Shown here in pieces: positions 17,213-26,501 of a stretch of DNA of 64,000 nucleotides. The stretch comes from Pseudomonadales bacterium. Its GTDB lineage: Bacteria; Pseudomonadota; Gammaproteobacteria; Pseudomonadales; DC-out160. Below the pieces are notes generated by a model. The model saw nothing but the letters and a program-made list of their open reading frames with translations, made no database searches and had not been told where the DNA came from. Both the position numbers and the translations under genes were made by a program. The DNA lies in NCBI GenBank assembly GCA_019090455.1, contig JAHRWA010000077.1:55888-119887 (forward strand), given 5' to 3'. Positions within the stretch are counted from its first letter, which is position 1. Every line of letters starts with the position of its first letter.

Positions 17213-18277
17213 ATGAATAATTGGAAAGAAGCTCTTTTATCAGAGAGTACCTCAATCGTTGATGCCCTTAAGGTCATTGATAATCGTAAATTACAGATTG
17301 GTGTTGTTATTGATGGCCAAGGTAAGTTGCTAGGCACGGTGACGGATGGCGATGTGAGACGAGCCATTTTAGCTGGCGTAGGATTGGATGAATCCATCGG
17401 CCAAATAATGAATCAAAAACCCATCTCGTCAAGAGAAGGTACGAAGAGGAAAATGTTGATTCGTTCTTTCCGAAAACATCAGGTGCGACAACTGCCAGTT
17501 TTGTCGAAAACCGGCGAGGTGATAGGGCTCGAGTTGTTAGATACGCTTCAGAACCCGGAACCGAAAGATAATGCTGTGATATTGATGGCGGGAGGGTTGG
17601 GGACTCGTCTTCGACCCTTAACGGATGAATGTCCTAAGCCCATGTTAAATATTGGCGGCCGCCCGATACTAGAGACGATCATCAATAATTTTATGGATTC
17701 GGGGTATCGGGAGTTTTACCTATCTGTAAATTATCGATCAGAAGTTATTAAATCGTATTTTGGTGATGGCAGTAGCTTCGGAGCCAACATTCAATATTTA
17801 GAAGAGACGCAACGACTAGGGACAGTTGGAGCACTCAGCCTACTACCAGAAACGCCCGATAAACCTTTCTTTGTTATGAATAGTGATTTGCTGACGCGTG
17901 TTAATTTCGGTCAGATGATGGATTTCCATCATCTTAATCGCTCAATGGCAACAATGGGGGTGCGAGAGTACAGCTATGAAATTCCGTATGGTGTATTGAA
18001 GCTTCATAACCATGAGATTCAAAGCATTGTTGAGAAGCCAGTGCAGCAGCACTTTGTAAATGGCGGGATTTACATTTTCGAACCAGAAGTTATCGATTAT
18101 ATTCCGAAAGATCAATATTACGATATGCCCACATTATTTGAGACGTTGATGAGCGAAAGAAAACAGACTTGTGCCTTTCCATTTCGAGAGTATTGGATGG
18201 ATATAGGTCACCCTGAAGATTTTGAAAGAGCTAATCGAGATTATTCGAAAGAGTTTTTACTTAAAGCTATTGCGTAG
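17213..18277 (+). CDS. ptmE: CBS-domain sugar nucleotidyltransferase, PtmE-like (GlcN-1-P guanylyltransferase)
   Basis: About 354 residues. The first ~115 residues are a pair of CBS modules (TVTDGDVRRAIL is a typical CBS core). Residues ~120-350 form a nucleotidyltransferase domain starting MAGGLGTRLRPLTDECPKP, the nucleotide-binding signature, with MNSDLLTRVN as the metal-binding Asp segment. This CBS plus NTP-transferase layout is the hallmark of PtmE, which makes GDP-glucosamine in the Campylobacter legionaminic pathway. The ATG at 17213 (MNNWKEALL) matches the family N-terminus better than the upstream GTG at 17198. It stands apart from the main operon, behind the sulfotransferase gene. 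Confidence 0.84.
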   Translation: MNNWKEALLSESTSIVDALKVIDNRKLQIGVVIDGQGKLLGTVTDGDVRRAILAGVGLDESIGQIMNQKPISSREGTKRKMLIRSFRKHQVRQLPVLSKTGEVIGLELLDTLQNPEPKDNAVILMAGGLGTRLRPLTDECPKPMLNIGGRPILETIINNFMDSGYREFYLSVNYRSEVIKSYFGDGSSFGANIQYLEETQRLGTVGALSLLPETPDKPFFVMNSDLLTRVNFGQMMDFHHLNRSMATMGVREYSYEIPYGVLKLHNHEIQSIVEKPVQQHFVNGGIYIFEPEVIDYIPKDQYYDMPTLFETLMSERKQTCAFPFREYWMDIGHPEDFERANRDYSKEFLLKAIA

Positions 18278-18375
18278 CTGTACCTAATAATAGGTGCGCA
18301 TATGAATGCTTTGGAAGAGGACTGTTTACAGTAGATAGAAATAAATGAAGATCAAATTTAAGAGGTATAATACGA

Positions 18376-18879
18376 ATGTCAAACAATCCTAATTTGTCTG
18401 TAGATCAAAATACATCGACACCATCGGATGCTGGTGAGGCGCTAGATTATAACGATATTATGGGCGGCGGAGCGGCAGATGCAGTTCAGTATGTACATAA
18501 GGAATATCACTTCGCGTTGGACTTTTCCGAAGATAGCATTGAAAAAATTGAAGAGTTCATGGCTCACATTCACCGAGTTCTTGTTTTAGAAAACGAAGAG
18601 CCCATCGATCCTAAAATTGTGGTGACACTATCAAATTGGTTTGGGGCCTATGTTGGTGAGGTTTTTCGGAAACATCATGGTGGAAATTGGGTGATCGATA
18701 GTCGCGACCCAGAAGCGCCTGCATTTGAAGTTAAATATGAAGAGTTAGGTTTGGCATTTCCATCTCGAATATTTCATCGCATTATGGGGGGAGAAGAAAA
18801 TAGTATCGATAAATACTATGCGGAGATAACAATGAAAATTTCCAAATTAAGGAATGTTCAAACTCTAGAATTGAATTAG
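18376..18879 (+). CDS. Hypothetical protein, possibly DUF3806-like
   Basis: A 167-residue acidic protein, no signal peptide or membrane segment. I do not recognise it firmly. The segment WFGAYVGEVFRKHHGGNWV followed by an acidic core resembles the pattern in DUF3806-like proteins (a helix ending in GxYxGE, then a GG-W strand). The first ~35 residues are low in hydrophobics and probably disordered. The ATG is preceded by AGAGG. It lies in a short accessory patch directly before an Rpn-family remnant, so it may be a recent arrival unrelated to flagellar function. Confidence 0.55.
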   Translation: MSNNPNLSVDQNTSTPSDAGEALDYNDIMGGGAADAVQYVHKEYHFALDFSEDSIEKIEEFMAHIHRVLVLENEEPIDPKIVVTLSNWFGAYVGEVFRKHHGGNWVIDSRDPEAPAFEVKYEELGLAFPSRIFHRIMGGEENSIDKYYAEITMKISKLRNVQTLELN

Positions 18880-18881
18880 CA

Positions 18882-19403
18882 GTTTCGTTAATTCAATTTA
18901 AATCATCGACACCCTGCCATCATTATTTCCAACTCGCTGATCTTGAACAGAAAAAAATATTGAATGACCATTGTCATATTCATGTATTAGAATTAGATAA
19001 ATGGCAGAAGAAAGTGGAATTGAGTGTAGAAGATCAATGGATTTATTTCTTCAAAGAAGCCAAAAACTGGACTGAACTTCCAACAAAACTAAATACACCC
19101 GAACTGAGACAAGCAATGGCCACGCTACGACGATTTTCAGAACAAGAAAAGGAGTATGACCTATATCAAGCGAGGCAGACTGCTATTCACGAAGAGAACT
19201 CACGGCAAGGGGCTTTAGAAGACGCCTTGAAAAAGCAGTCTGAAGCGATTGAGGCTAAAGATGAAGCGATGGAGTTGCATGCTGAGGCAGTAAAAAAACA
19301 AAAAGAAGAGTCTCACGCGAAAGAAGAAGCACTTGAAGAGCAAGCTCGTTTACGTGAATTGTTACGAAAATCGGGCATCGATCCCGATGCCGACTCCATA
19401 TAA
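18882..19403 (+). pseudogene. C-terminal remnant of an Rpn-family (PD-(D/E)XK) nuclease/transposase
   Basis: The frame reads through from just after the stop of the preceding gene and gives a start-less protein tail. It contains HYFQLADLEQKKIL, CHIHVLELDKW, DQWIYFFKEAKNW, LNTPELRQAMATLRRFS and EKEYDLYQARQ, which match the conserved C-terminal half of Rpn-family recombination-promoting nucleases, ending in a charged coiled coil. The N-terminal catalytic PD-(D/E)XK part is absent. A TTG at 18960 could initiate 147 residues, but homology begins before it, so this is best read as a broken gene. Confidence 0.7.
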
Positions 19404-19678
19404 TTTTGCTAGCTCCTTAAACGGAATATGCCCCCCCCGTGGCCGGTTACACCCTACACCTCTAAAGACTTAGACCCTCTTTTTACTCTATTGATGGATG
19501 TTTTTTTTCCAAAATCCTTCCGTTACTTTATCTCTAAGCATCTCAGCTATCTCTAAGATTGAAAGTTATTTCTAGCCCTGTCCGGAAACAGTTCTGTTTC
19601 TGGAACAATCTTTGCAACTTCTTTGGAAACGATGAAATCGCGGATACCGGCGGTTTATCCCAAAGAGAGGGAGCAAAA

Positions 19679-21889
19679 ATGTCTTCAACCAAAAGTGCTA
19701 TGTTGGGAAGTAGGTCAAAGGGTGTCATTCGAAATAGAAAAAGCCTGTTAAAGGAAGCTAAGGCTAATAGTCTTTTTTCAAATGCGCACAGTGAATTCGA
19801 AAACTACTTATCGGGTGTAGGGAAAAATTTACAAACTGAGGATCAGCTCGCGACGATAGAAGTGAAAGTGCAAAAGAGCTTATCTTTAATTCCCGATCAA
19901 ATTGAGGGGTTGAATTTATTATCCCGAATCTCGCTGGAGCGTGGAGAGTGTGAGGAAGCCAAGAGTATTCTCAGTAGAGCGCTAAGGATCAGCCCAGATT
20001 CGCCCAGTAATAACTTTACTTTGGCCCAAATATATATCGGTAATGAGCAATATACAAAAGCCATTCGACATTTAACGCTAGCGCTCAAACATGCGCCGAA
20101 TACCGATCAAATAATGGGAGTCATTGCCTACGCTCATTTGAAAAACGACAATAGGATCGACGCCTATATCATATATCGTCGTCTTTGTTTTAGTGGGAAT
20201 GGTTTTAGTGGAGATAGTTTTAATCATGATAGTGTTAAAATTGACACAGGGTATCACGCAGCCTTGGTAGAGTGTTTGAAACGGGCAGAGGTTCATAATT
20301 ACTCCGTCCAAATGGAGTTAGACCTGATTCGTGTTCTTGATTTTGATGATGTTGAATTTGATCAATTGTCGAATGTAGTCTCATCGCTTTTGATTCAAAA
20401 ATACGGGCTTAATCTAAAAGATAATGTTCTAGAGCTAATGAATCTCGTGGATGACGCATTGTTAAAAAAATGTTTACAAAATATGACGATACGAGACGCT
20501 ACCATAGAAAGATTTATTTGGTTAGTGAGAGCAACGCTATTAAAGGAGTGTGTTGATCTAGATCGAATTCCTGAATCACTCTTAGATCTCATCTATTCTA
20601 TTGGCGTGTATTGCCATACCAATGAGTATGTTTTTGCGGTAAAGGATAGCGAAGACAAAATGGTTCAGTATCTGTTGGCGACGGTAGCCATGATCGTCAA
20701 AGTGGGTGAGCCTGAGGGGAAGATTATTGGCGGGTTAGCACTGCTATCAATGTATATTCCGGTGGTTGAGCTATGCGATATTATGGAGCTAGAGCTGGAG
20801 AATTTTGAGGGCTGGCATGCAACAGGCGACAGGTTAAGATTAAAGTGTATTGCAGAAGCGAGGAACGAACAAAAGTACGTCAAGAAATTGTTTGAACAAG
20901 GCGAGTTTGAACGAGGAGAGCTTGAAGAGGGGGCAGTGGGAACGCATTCAAAAATGATGCAAGTTCAATATGAGGAAAACCCGTATCCGAGGTGGGCGAC
21001 TATTTCAAAGTTCCCCGCTAATGATTACATTCGCGCTATTAGTACAGAGTTGCCTGAACTTGCTCGTATTCTCAATGTAGGTAATGTAGGTAATGTAGAT
21101 GATGTAGGTAATACCAATGAAGTGTCCCTGAACAGAAAGCCAAAGAAGATGTTGGTTGCGGGTTGCGGTACGGGACGTCACTCAGTGCAATTGGCGTTAG
21201 CTTATCCCTATTTGGTAGTAGAAGCGATTGATGTCAGTCGGCGTAGTCTTGCCTACGGTATGCATAAGGCGGAAGAATTTGGCCTTATCAACTTGCAGTT
21301 TCGATATCAAGACCTACTCACGTTGGTAGTTCCTGATGATGCCCGTTATGATGCGATTGAATGTTCGGGAGTACTACATCATTTAGAAGATCCCGCTGCG
21401 GGACTACAGTCACTAGTGAAAGTGTTACGACCCAATGGAATTATGAAGTTGGGTTTATACAGCAAACGTGCAAGGGAGCATGTATTGTCAGCGCGGTCTT
21501 GTATAGCACAGGAAGGTTTTAGCGAGGCCATTTTACCCAATATCCGACAAGTGAGATCTAATATCACCGAGGGTCGCTGGGGGGAAGATGTCGCTAAAGT
21601 GGCATTGTCACCTGATTTTTTCTCCACGAGTGGTTGTAAAGATTTGTTGTTCCATTTTCATGAAGTCAATTATACGCCGTTGCTTATACGAAAAATGTTG
21701 CAAGATTCCGAGCTGCATTTTTTAGGCTTTGTTCATTTGCCCCCATCAGTTAAGAAAGCCTATCGACAACGTTTTTGTGACGATAGGCATTTAATAAATC
21801 TAGAGAACTGGGAATTATTCGAAAAGGATAACCCGCACCTCTTTACCGGTATGTATCAGTTCTATTGTTGTAAGAAACTTGATTTGTAA
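19679..21889 (+). CDS. TPR protein fused to a class I SAM methyltransferase
   Basis: About 736 residues. Residues ~30-150 hold TPR-like repeats (AKSILSRALRISPDSP, AIRHLTLALKHAP); a long helical middle follows; QYEENPYPRW at ~430 is the motif that precedes the methyltransferase domain in this family; MLVAGCGTGRHSVQL near 490 is SAM motif I, with ECSGVLHHLEDP and VLRPNGIMKLGLY later. The ATG at 19679 is preferred over the open frame from 19559 because GAGAGGGAG lies just before it. Such fusions occur in flagellar glycosylation loci and may methylate flagellin lysines or a glycan; the target is unknown. A 9-bp tandem repeat (21074-21109) lies between the two parts. Confidence 0.75.
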   Translation: MSSTKSAMLGSRSKGVIRNRKSLLKEAKANSLFSNAHSEFENYLSGVGKNLQTEDQLATIEVKVQKSLSLIPDQIEGLNLLSRISLERGECEEAKSILSRALRISPDSPSNNFTLAQIYIGNEQYTKAIRHLTLALKHAPNTDQIMGVIAYAHLKNDNRIDAYIIYRRLCFSGNGFSGDSFNHDSVKIDTGYHAALVECLKRAEVHNYSVQMELDLIRVLDFDDVEFDQLSNVVSSLLIQKYGLNLKDNVLELMNLVDDALLKKCLQNMTIRDATIERFIWLVRATLLKECVDLDRIPESLLDLIYSIGVYCHTNEYVFAVKDSEDKMVQYLLATVAMIVKVGEPEGKIIGGLALLSMYIPVVELCDIMELELENFEGWHATGDRLRLKCIAEARNEQKYVKKLFEQGEFERGELEEGAVGTHSKMMQVQYEENPYPRWATISKFPANDYIRAISTELPELARILNVGNVGNVDDVGNTNEVSLNRKPKKMLVAGCGTGRHSVQLALAYPYLVVEAIDVSRRSLAYGMHKAEEFGLINLQFRYQDLLTLVVPDDARYDAIECSGVLHHLEDPAAGLQSLVKVLRPNGIMKLGLYSKRAREHVLSARSCIAQEGFSEAILPNIRQVRSNITEGRWGEDVAKVALSPDFFSTSGCKDLLFHFHEVNYTPLLIRKMLQDSELHFLGFVHLPPSVKKAYRQRFCDDRHLINLENWELFEKDNPHLFTGMYQFYCCKKLDL
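21074..21109 (+). repeat. 9-bp tandem repeat inside the TPR-methyltransferase gene
   Basis: Four copies of a 9-bp unit close to AATGTAGGT encode NVG-NVG-NVD-DVG, a Val/Asn/Gly-rich linker immediately before the methyltransferase domain. The copies differ by one to two bases. Gain or loss of a unit would keep the frame. Confidence 0.8.
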
Positions 21890-21934
21890 GTGAAGAATGA
21901 GTATGGCAGTAAGCCAACTCGTCCATTTCGATTG

Positions 21935-21964
21935 TTGACAATACACGGCGTTTGGCTCTATGGA
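21935..21964 (+). promoter_or_regulatory. Candidate sigma-70 promoter of fleQ
   Basis: TTGACA at 21935-21940 is a perfect -35 hexamer; 18 nt later TATGGA (21959-21964) is a weak -10. It lies about 100 nt before fleQ, which is transcribed by the housekeeping factor in Pseudomonas. The poor -10 keeps this tentative. Confidence 0.3.
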
Positions 21965-22062
21965 GATAAGATTCCGTCATTAATTTGACCAATCCACCCA
22001 TCGTGAACTTTACTTAGGTAATAACCCAATTTGTGATTTGTTCTAGAGATATGGATTAGAAT

Positions 22063-23511
22063 ATGTGGCGCGCGATTAAAGTTTTATTGATTGATGATGA
22101 TGATTCCCGTAGACATGACTTTAAGGTAGTTTTGGATTTTGTGGGTGAGGAGTCCATTGCCACTACCAGTAAGCACTGGCAAGCAGTCGTCAGTGAAAAT
22201 ACGGAGAGTAACGAAGAAATTGTCTGTGTTATTTTGGGCGATACTATCGAGCCACTGGGTGCAATGGTGAAGCAAGTTTTAGCTTGGGATGCCCATGTCC
22301 CCTTCTTGATCATAGCCAACCAGGAACTAGATAGTGGGCTAGATGAGTCCACGCGGCAGGCAATTATTGCGCGTATAGAAAATCCACCCCGATATACCAA
22401 ATTATTGGATAGCCTTCATCGTGCCCAAGTGTATCGCGATCAGTTTGGCGAAGATAAAGAACGTAGTCACCGGCGAGAGGCGCAGCTATTTCGAAGTTTA
22501 GTCGGCACCAGTCGTCGTATTATTGACGTGCGCGAAATGATGGCACAGGTAGCGGATAAAGATGTCAATGTGCTTATCATGGGAGAGTCTGGTACCGGTA
22601 AGGAAGTGGTTGCTCGAAACCTACATTATAATTCTCACCGTCGCCATAAACCCTTTGTTCCGATAAATTGCGGCGCCATCCCTGGTGAACTATTAGAAAG
22701 CGAATTGTTTGGTCACGAGAAGGGTGCATTTACCGGAGCGGTTTGCAGTCGTGCCGGACGTTTCGAAATGGCTCAGGGTGGAACACTCTTTCTTGATGAA
22801 ATTGGTGATATGCCGTTGCACATGCAGGTCAAAATCCTACGGGTTTTGCAAGAGCGTACCTTTGAAAGAGTGGGAGGTACTAAAACCCAAGAGGCGGATG
22901 TTCGTATCATCGCTGCTACACATCGAAACCTAGAAAAAGCGATAGTAGAGGGAACCTTTAGAGAGGATCTTTTCTATCGACTGAATGTTTTCCCCATTGA
23001 AATGCCACCACTACGGGAACGTAATGAAGATATTCCTATTTTGCTTAACGAGCTTATTGTCAGAGTAGAGAATGAAAAAAGAGGTTCTATCCGATTTAAT
23101 TCCGCTGCCATTATGGCGTTATGTCGGCATGATTGGCCTGGGAATGTGCGTGAACTGGCTAACCTAATTGAGCGACTCGTTATTACCCATCCCTATGGCG
23201 TGATTGGGGTGAGTGATTTACCTAAACGCTTTAGGCATGTGGATGCGCTTGATGAGGAGCATGCGAAAGCAGATGATTCGGGATCGTTTAAGCCTGCATT
23301 GGTGAGTCTTGATACTCCAGCACTATTACCCGTTAGTGGCATTGACCTAAAAGAGTATTTGGGAAATCTAGAAAGCAACTTAATCAAACAAGCATTGGAT
23401 GATTGTAATGGCGTTGTTGCTCGCGCCGCTGAAAAATTAAAAATAAGAAGAACCACTTTAGTCGAGAAAATGCGTAAATATGACATGCTAAAAAAAGAAG
23501 CCTCGTCATAG
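22063..23511 (+). CDS. fleQ: Flagellar master regulator FleQ/FlrA (sigma-54 activator)
   Basis: 482 residues, very close in pattern to P. aeruginosa FleQ. Residues 1-125 are a degenerate receiver: the acid pocket (LLIDDDD) remains, but the phospho-acceptor position in CVILGDT aligns with glycine, as expected for FleQ. Residues ~140-385 are the AAA+ domain with GESGTGKE at 174-181 (Walker A) and GAFTGA at 221-226 (sigma-54 contact). The C-terminus ends in the Fis-type helix-turn-helix with RRTTLVEKMRKY. FleQ switches on the class II flagellar genes and senses c-di-GMP in Pseudomonas. It stands alone, with gaps on both sides. Confidence 0.95.
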   Translation: MWRAIKVLLIDDDDSRRHDFKVVLDFVGEESIATTSKHWQAVVSENTESNEEIVCVILGDTIEPLGAMVKQVLAWDAHVPFLIIANQELDSGLDESTRQAIIARIENPPRYTKLLDSLHRAQVYRDQFGEDKERSHRREAQLFRSLVGTSRRIIDVREMMAQVADKDVNVLIMGESGTGKEVVARNLHYNSHRRHKPFVPINCGAIPGELLESELFGHEKGAFTGAVCSRAGRFEMAQGGTLFLDEIGDMPLHMQVKILRVLQERTFERVGGTKTQEADVRIIAATHRNLEKAIVEGTFREDLFYRLNVFPIEMPPLRERNEDIPILLNELIVRVENEKRGSIRFNSAAIMALCRHDWPGNVRELANLIERLVITHPYGVIGVSDLPKRFRHVDALDEEHAKADDSGSFKPALVSLDTPALLPVSGIDLKEYLGNLESNLIKQALDDCNGVVARAAEKLKIRRTTLVEKMRKYDMLKKEASS

Positions 23512-23599
23512 ATTTGTCGCTGGCATTGCGCCTTTATATTGGGGTAATGCAAGTGACTGTAAAACCTACCTTTTGAAAACGGCAAGAAAATTCCTAAAG

Positions 23600-23616
23600 C
23601 GGCATACCCTTTGCAA
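23600..23616 (+). promoter_or_regulatory. Sigma-54 promoter of fleSR
   Basis: CGGCATACCCTTTGCAA has GG at 23601-23602 and GC at 23613-23614 with the exact 10-nt spacing of -24/-12 promoters and a TTTGCA -12 block. It lies about 100 nt before fleS. In P. aeruginosa fleSR is FleQ- and sigma-54-dependent, which agrees. Confidence 0.75.
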
Positions 23617-23716
23617 ACATTCTAATATGTGACAGAAAATGGATTCGAGATAAAAAGAAATTGTTTTATTCGATTCCAATGCTGTTAGATTTTCGATAGA
23701 GCGAAAGAGGTTGCTA

Positions 23717-24952
23717 GTGTCAGCATTACAAAAGTCTGAATCAGAGAGATATCATTCTGAGATTGAATCGTTAGATTTTGACAAGCGAAAAAGCCTAGAA
23801 GAAGCGTTTTTGGTTTTTAGCGATTTGTCGAAACAACTGAGTAGCTCTCATGAATTACTCGAAGCTGAAATCCGGGAGTTGAAAACGGAATTGACTGAAG
23901 TCGATCGTCTTCGATTACAAGAACTGTCAGAGAAGGAATGTTTAGCGAACCAGCTGGAAGAAACGTTAAGTGCGCTTCCCGCAGGCGTCGTTGTTCTGGA
24001 TAACAAGGGGCAGGTTAAGCAAACCAATCCCGCGTCAGAAGAATTATTAGGGACACCTCTACTGGGAAGACCCCTGTTAGGCCGCTTGTGGCGTGAGGTG
24101 ATTACCAATTCATTTGCTCCCAAAGAGGATGATGGGCATGAGATTTCCCTGAAAGACGGTAGAAAGGTGGGAGTGACTACGCGTTGTCTTAAGGATGGTA
24201 GCGGACAAATTATTGTACTCAATGATCTGACTGAAACCCGACAGTTGCAATCGCGTTTGTCTCGTCATCGCCGATTGTCCGACATGGGGCGTATGACTGC
24301 TTCCTTAGCCCATCAGATACGAACGCCTCTTTCAACGGCGACACTTTACGGTTCGTTTTTGGTAAAGCCAGAATTGGCAGAGGATAAACGTGAGAAATTT
24401 GCTAGCAAACTAATGGTTCAGCTAGCCCATATAGAACAACAGATAAAGGAGCTTTTGCTTTTCTCTCGGGGTGAAGTCGTTATTAGCGAATTGATCTCGC
24501 AAGAGGAGTTATTAAATTCATTGGAAGCTAGCCTTTGCGCCAAGATATTACAAACCAAATCAAAATTTACGATAGTGCAGCAGACGAGTAATGTCTTGCT
24601 GGAATGTAATAAGGACGCGTTATTGGGTGCGTTGATTAATGTGGTCTGTAATGGCATTGATGCTGCTAGTCCAAATGCGGATATTAAAGTGATTGCGAAA
24701 AGTGATAGTGGCATCTTATCCCTGAGTATTATTGATAATGGGTGCGGAATAGAGCAGGAGAAAATAAATAAAATATTCGAACCCTTTTATACAACAAAAG
24801 GAAATGGTACGGGATTAGGGATGGCAGTAGTGCAAGCAGTTGTCAAAGCTCATAGTGGGAACATTGAGGTTCACTCAGGATTAAGGTTGGGGACTGAAAT
24901 TAAAATTTGCATTCCCTGCATCGAATTTAAAAAGAATGGAGAAATAATATGA
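23717..24952 (+). CDS. fleS: Flagellar sensor kinase FleS/FlrB
   Basis: About 411 residues, no membrane segments, so a cytoplasmic kinase. A coiled coil (residues ~10-80) is followed by a PAS domain (AGVVVLDNKGQVKQTNPASEE), then HisKA with the phospho-accepting H199 in SLAHQIRTPLS, and HATPase_c with N box (NVVCNGIDAA), DNGCGI and GTGLGMAVV. It phosphorylates FleR, which drives class III genes. GTG at 23717 is chosen because AAAGAGG ends six bases before it; TTG at 23711 is the longer alternative. Its end overlaps fleR by four bases (ATGA). Confidence 0.92.
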   Translation: MSALQKSESERYHSEIESLDFDKRKSLEEAFLVFSDLSKQLSSSHELLEAEIRELKTELTEVDRLRLQELSEKECLANQLEETLSALPAGVVVLDNKGQVKQTNPASEELLGTPLLGRPLLGRLWREVITNSFAPKEDDGHEISLKDGRKVGVTTRCLKDGSGQIIVLNDLTETRQLQSRLSRHRRLSDMGRMTASLAHQIRTPLSTATLYGSFLVKPELAEDKREKFASKLMVQLAHIEQQIKELLLFSRGEVVISELISQEELLNSLEASLCAKILQTKSKFTIVQQTSNVLLECNKDALLGALINVVCNGIDAASPNADIKVIAKSDSGILSLSIIDNGCGIEQEKINKIFEPFYTTKGNGTGLGMAVVQAVVKAHSGNIEVHSGLRLGTEIKICIPCIEFKKNGEII

Positions 24953-26421
24953 GTAGTTCAACCGTACTGGTCGTTGAAGATGATTATGATCTGAGGGAAG
25001 CGTTGTGTGAAACGTTGGATCTTGAAAACTATGACTATGTCGCGGCAGAGTCCGGTTCTGAAGCTTTGAAAATATTGTCTAAAAATTCCATAGGCTTGGT
25101 CATCTCGGACGTCAATATGCCGGGAATGGATGGTGTCGCATTATTGGAAAAAACCAAACTCGACTACCCCAATCTCCCTGTTATCTTGATGACTGCCTAT
25201 GGCAATGTAGCGAAAGCCGTTTCAGCTATGCAGCATGGTGCAGCGGATTATATAGCGAAGCCTTTTGAACCCCAGTGTTTGGTTGAAAAAATACAGTCGT
25301 ACTTAAAGCAGTATCCGCCAGAAGTCGAGGATCAAGATGGCCCTATTGCCTATGAACCCAGCAGTCAGCAGTTATTGACTTTGGCCCGTAAGGTAGCGCT
25401 ATCCAATTCCACGGTACTCATAACTGGCGAAAGCGGTACCGGAAAAGAAGTGTTGGCGAAATACATACACGATTATTCGCAGAGAAATCAGGGCTCTTTT
25501 ATCGCCATCAATTGCGCGGCGATTCCTGAGAACATGTTAGAAGCGACATTGTTTGGACATGAGAAAGGAGCCTTTACCGGAGCGCATCAAAGTTCTCCTG
25601 GTAAATTTGAATTAGCGAATGGCGGTACTATTTTATTAGATGAAATATCCGAAATGGATTTGAGTTTGCAGGCGAAGCTGTTGCGCGTATTACAAGAGCG
25701 CGAAGTGGAACGCATTGGTGGGAAAAAGACGATTAAGCTTGATATCAGAGTATTGGCAACCTCAAACAAGGATCTAAAGCGGGAAGTACAAGAAGGGCGG
25801 TTTCGCGAAGATCTATTCTATCGGCTGAATGTTTTCCCCTTGCAATGGAAACCATTGCGAGAGCGAGAGCGGGATGTTGTGCCTCTTGCTGAAGCCATCG
25901 TTAAAAAGTATTCCAGTGCTGAGCCATTAACAGTTCAGTTAGATGTGAGCGCTAAGAAGGCGTTATTGCAATACAGCTGGCCGGGAAATGTGAGAGAGCT
26001 TGATAATACCATTCAACGAGCCCTTATTCTCAAAAATGGCAGTAGCATAACAGAGGCGGATTTAATGATTGAGGCCACCAAAGTGAATGTCGCTATTGAG
26101 TCGAGCCACGTGGAGCAAGATACCGCTATCGATAGCGCTTTCGATAGCAATCGTCATCCTGTTTTGATTCACGACAGTGCGAACGCCGATACGTCAAACG
26201 CCGAATCCATTGGGATTGCAGAACCCGCTACGGATGAAGGGGGTTTAGGCGGTGATCTACGAAAAAGAGAGTTTGAAGTCATTATCAGTACGCTCAAAGA
26301 AGTCAGTGGAAGCCGAAAGAATGCAGCGGAGAAGCTGGGGATCAGTACTCGCACTTTGCGCTATAAACTCGCCAAGATGAGAGAGCACGGAATAGATCTA
26401 GCTTCCGCAATACGAATATAG
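24949..26421 (+). CDS. fleR: Flagellar response regulator FleR/FlrC (sigma-54 activator)
   Basis: 490 residues. The receiver domain (1-120) has D54 in ISDVNMPGMDG as phospho-acceptor; the AAA+ domain holds Walker A GESGTGKE near 160 and GAFTGA at 207-212; the Fis-type C-terminus includes GISTRTLRYKLAKMRE. FleR, phosphorylated by FleS, activates sigma-54 transcription of basal body and hook genes. A non-conserved, Asp/Ser-rich linker of ~60 residues (380-440) separates AAA+ from the DNA-binding part. Its ATG overlaps the fleS stop. Confidence 0.94.
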   Translation: MSSSTVLVVEDDYDLREALCETLDLENYDYVAAESGSEALKILSKNSIGLVISDVNMPGMDGVALLEKTKLDYPNLPVILMTAYGNVAKAVSAMQHGAADYIAKPFEPQCLVEKIQSYLKQYPPEVEDQDGPIAYEPSSQQLLTLARKVALSNSTVLITGESGTGKEVLAKYIHDYSQRNQGSFIAINCAAIPENMLEATLFGHEKGAFTGAHQSSPGKFELANGGTILLDEISEMDLSLQAKLLRVLQEREVERIGGKKTIKLDIRVLATSNKDLKREVQEGRFREDLFYRLNVFPLQWKPLRERERDVVPLAEAIVKKYSSAEPLTVQLDVSAKKALLQYSWPGNVRELDNTIQRALILKNGSSITEADLMIEATKVNVAIESSHVEQDTAIDSAFDSNRHPVLIHDSANADTSNAESIGIAEPATDEGGLGGDLRKREFEVIISTLKEVSGSRKNAAEKLGISTRTLRYKLAKMREHGIDLASAIRI

Positions 26422-26501
26422 ACAATCAGAATTTCTGTTTAATAAACTGTTGAATTGATGATTGTCGAATAAATTACCGAATAAAATGCTAGGAGGTTTT
26501 T

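Noticed and set aside
22063..22440. FleQ receiver as a working phosphorylation site
   Set aside because: The acceptor position aligns with glycine in VILGDT; FleQ proteins are known to lack phosphorylation there.
26389..26402. GG-N10-GC pattern upstream of fliE, inside the fleR end
   Set aside because: Spacing fits sigma-54, but only GG and GC match; the rest (AATAGATCTA) bears no resemblance to the consensus and it lies inside coding sequence.
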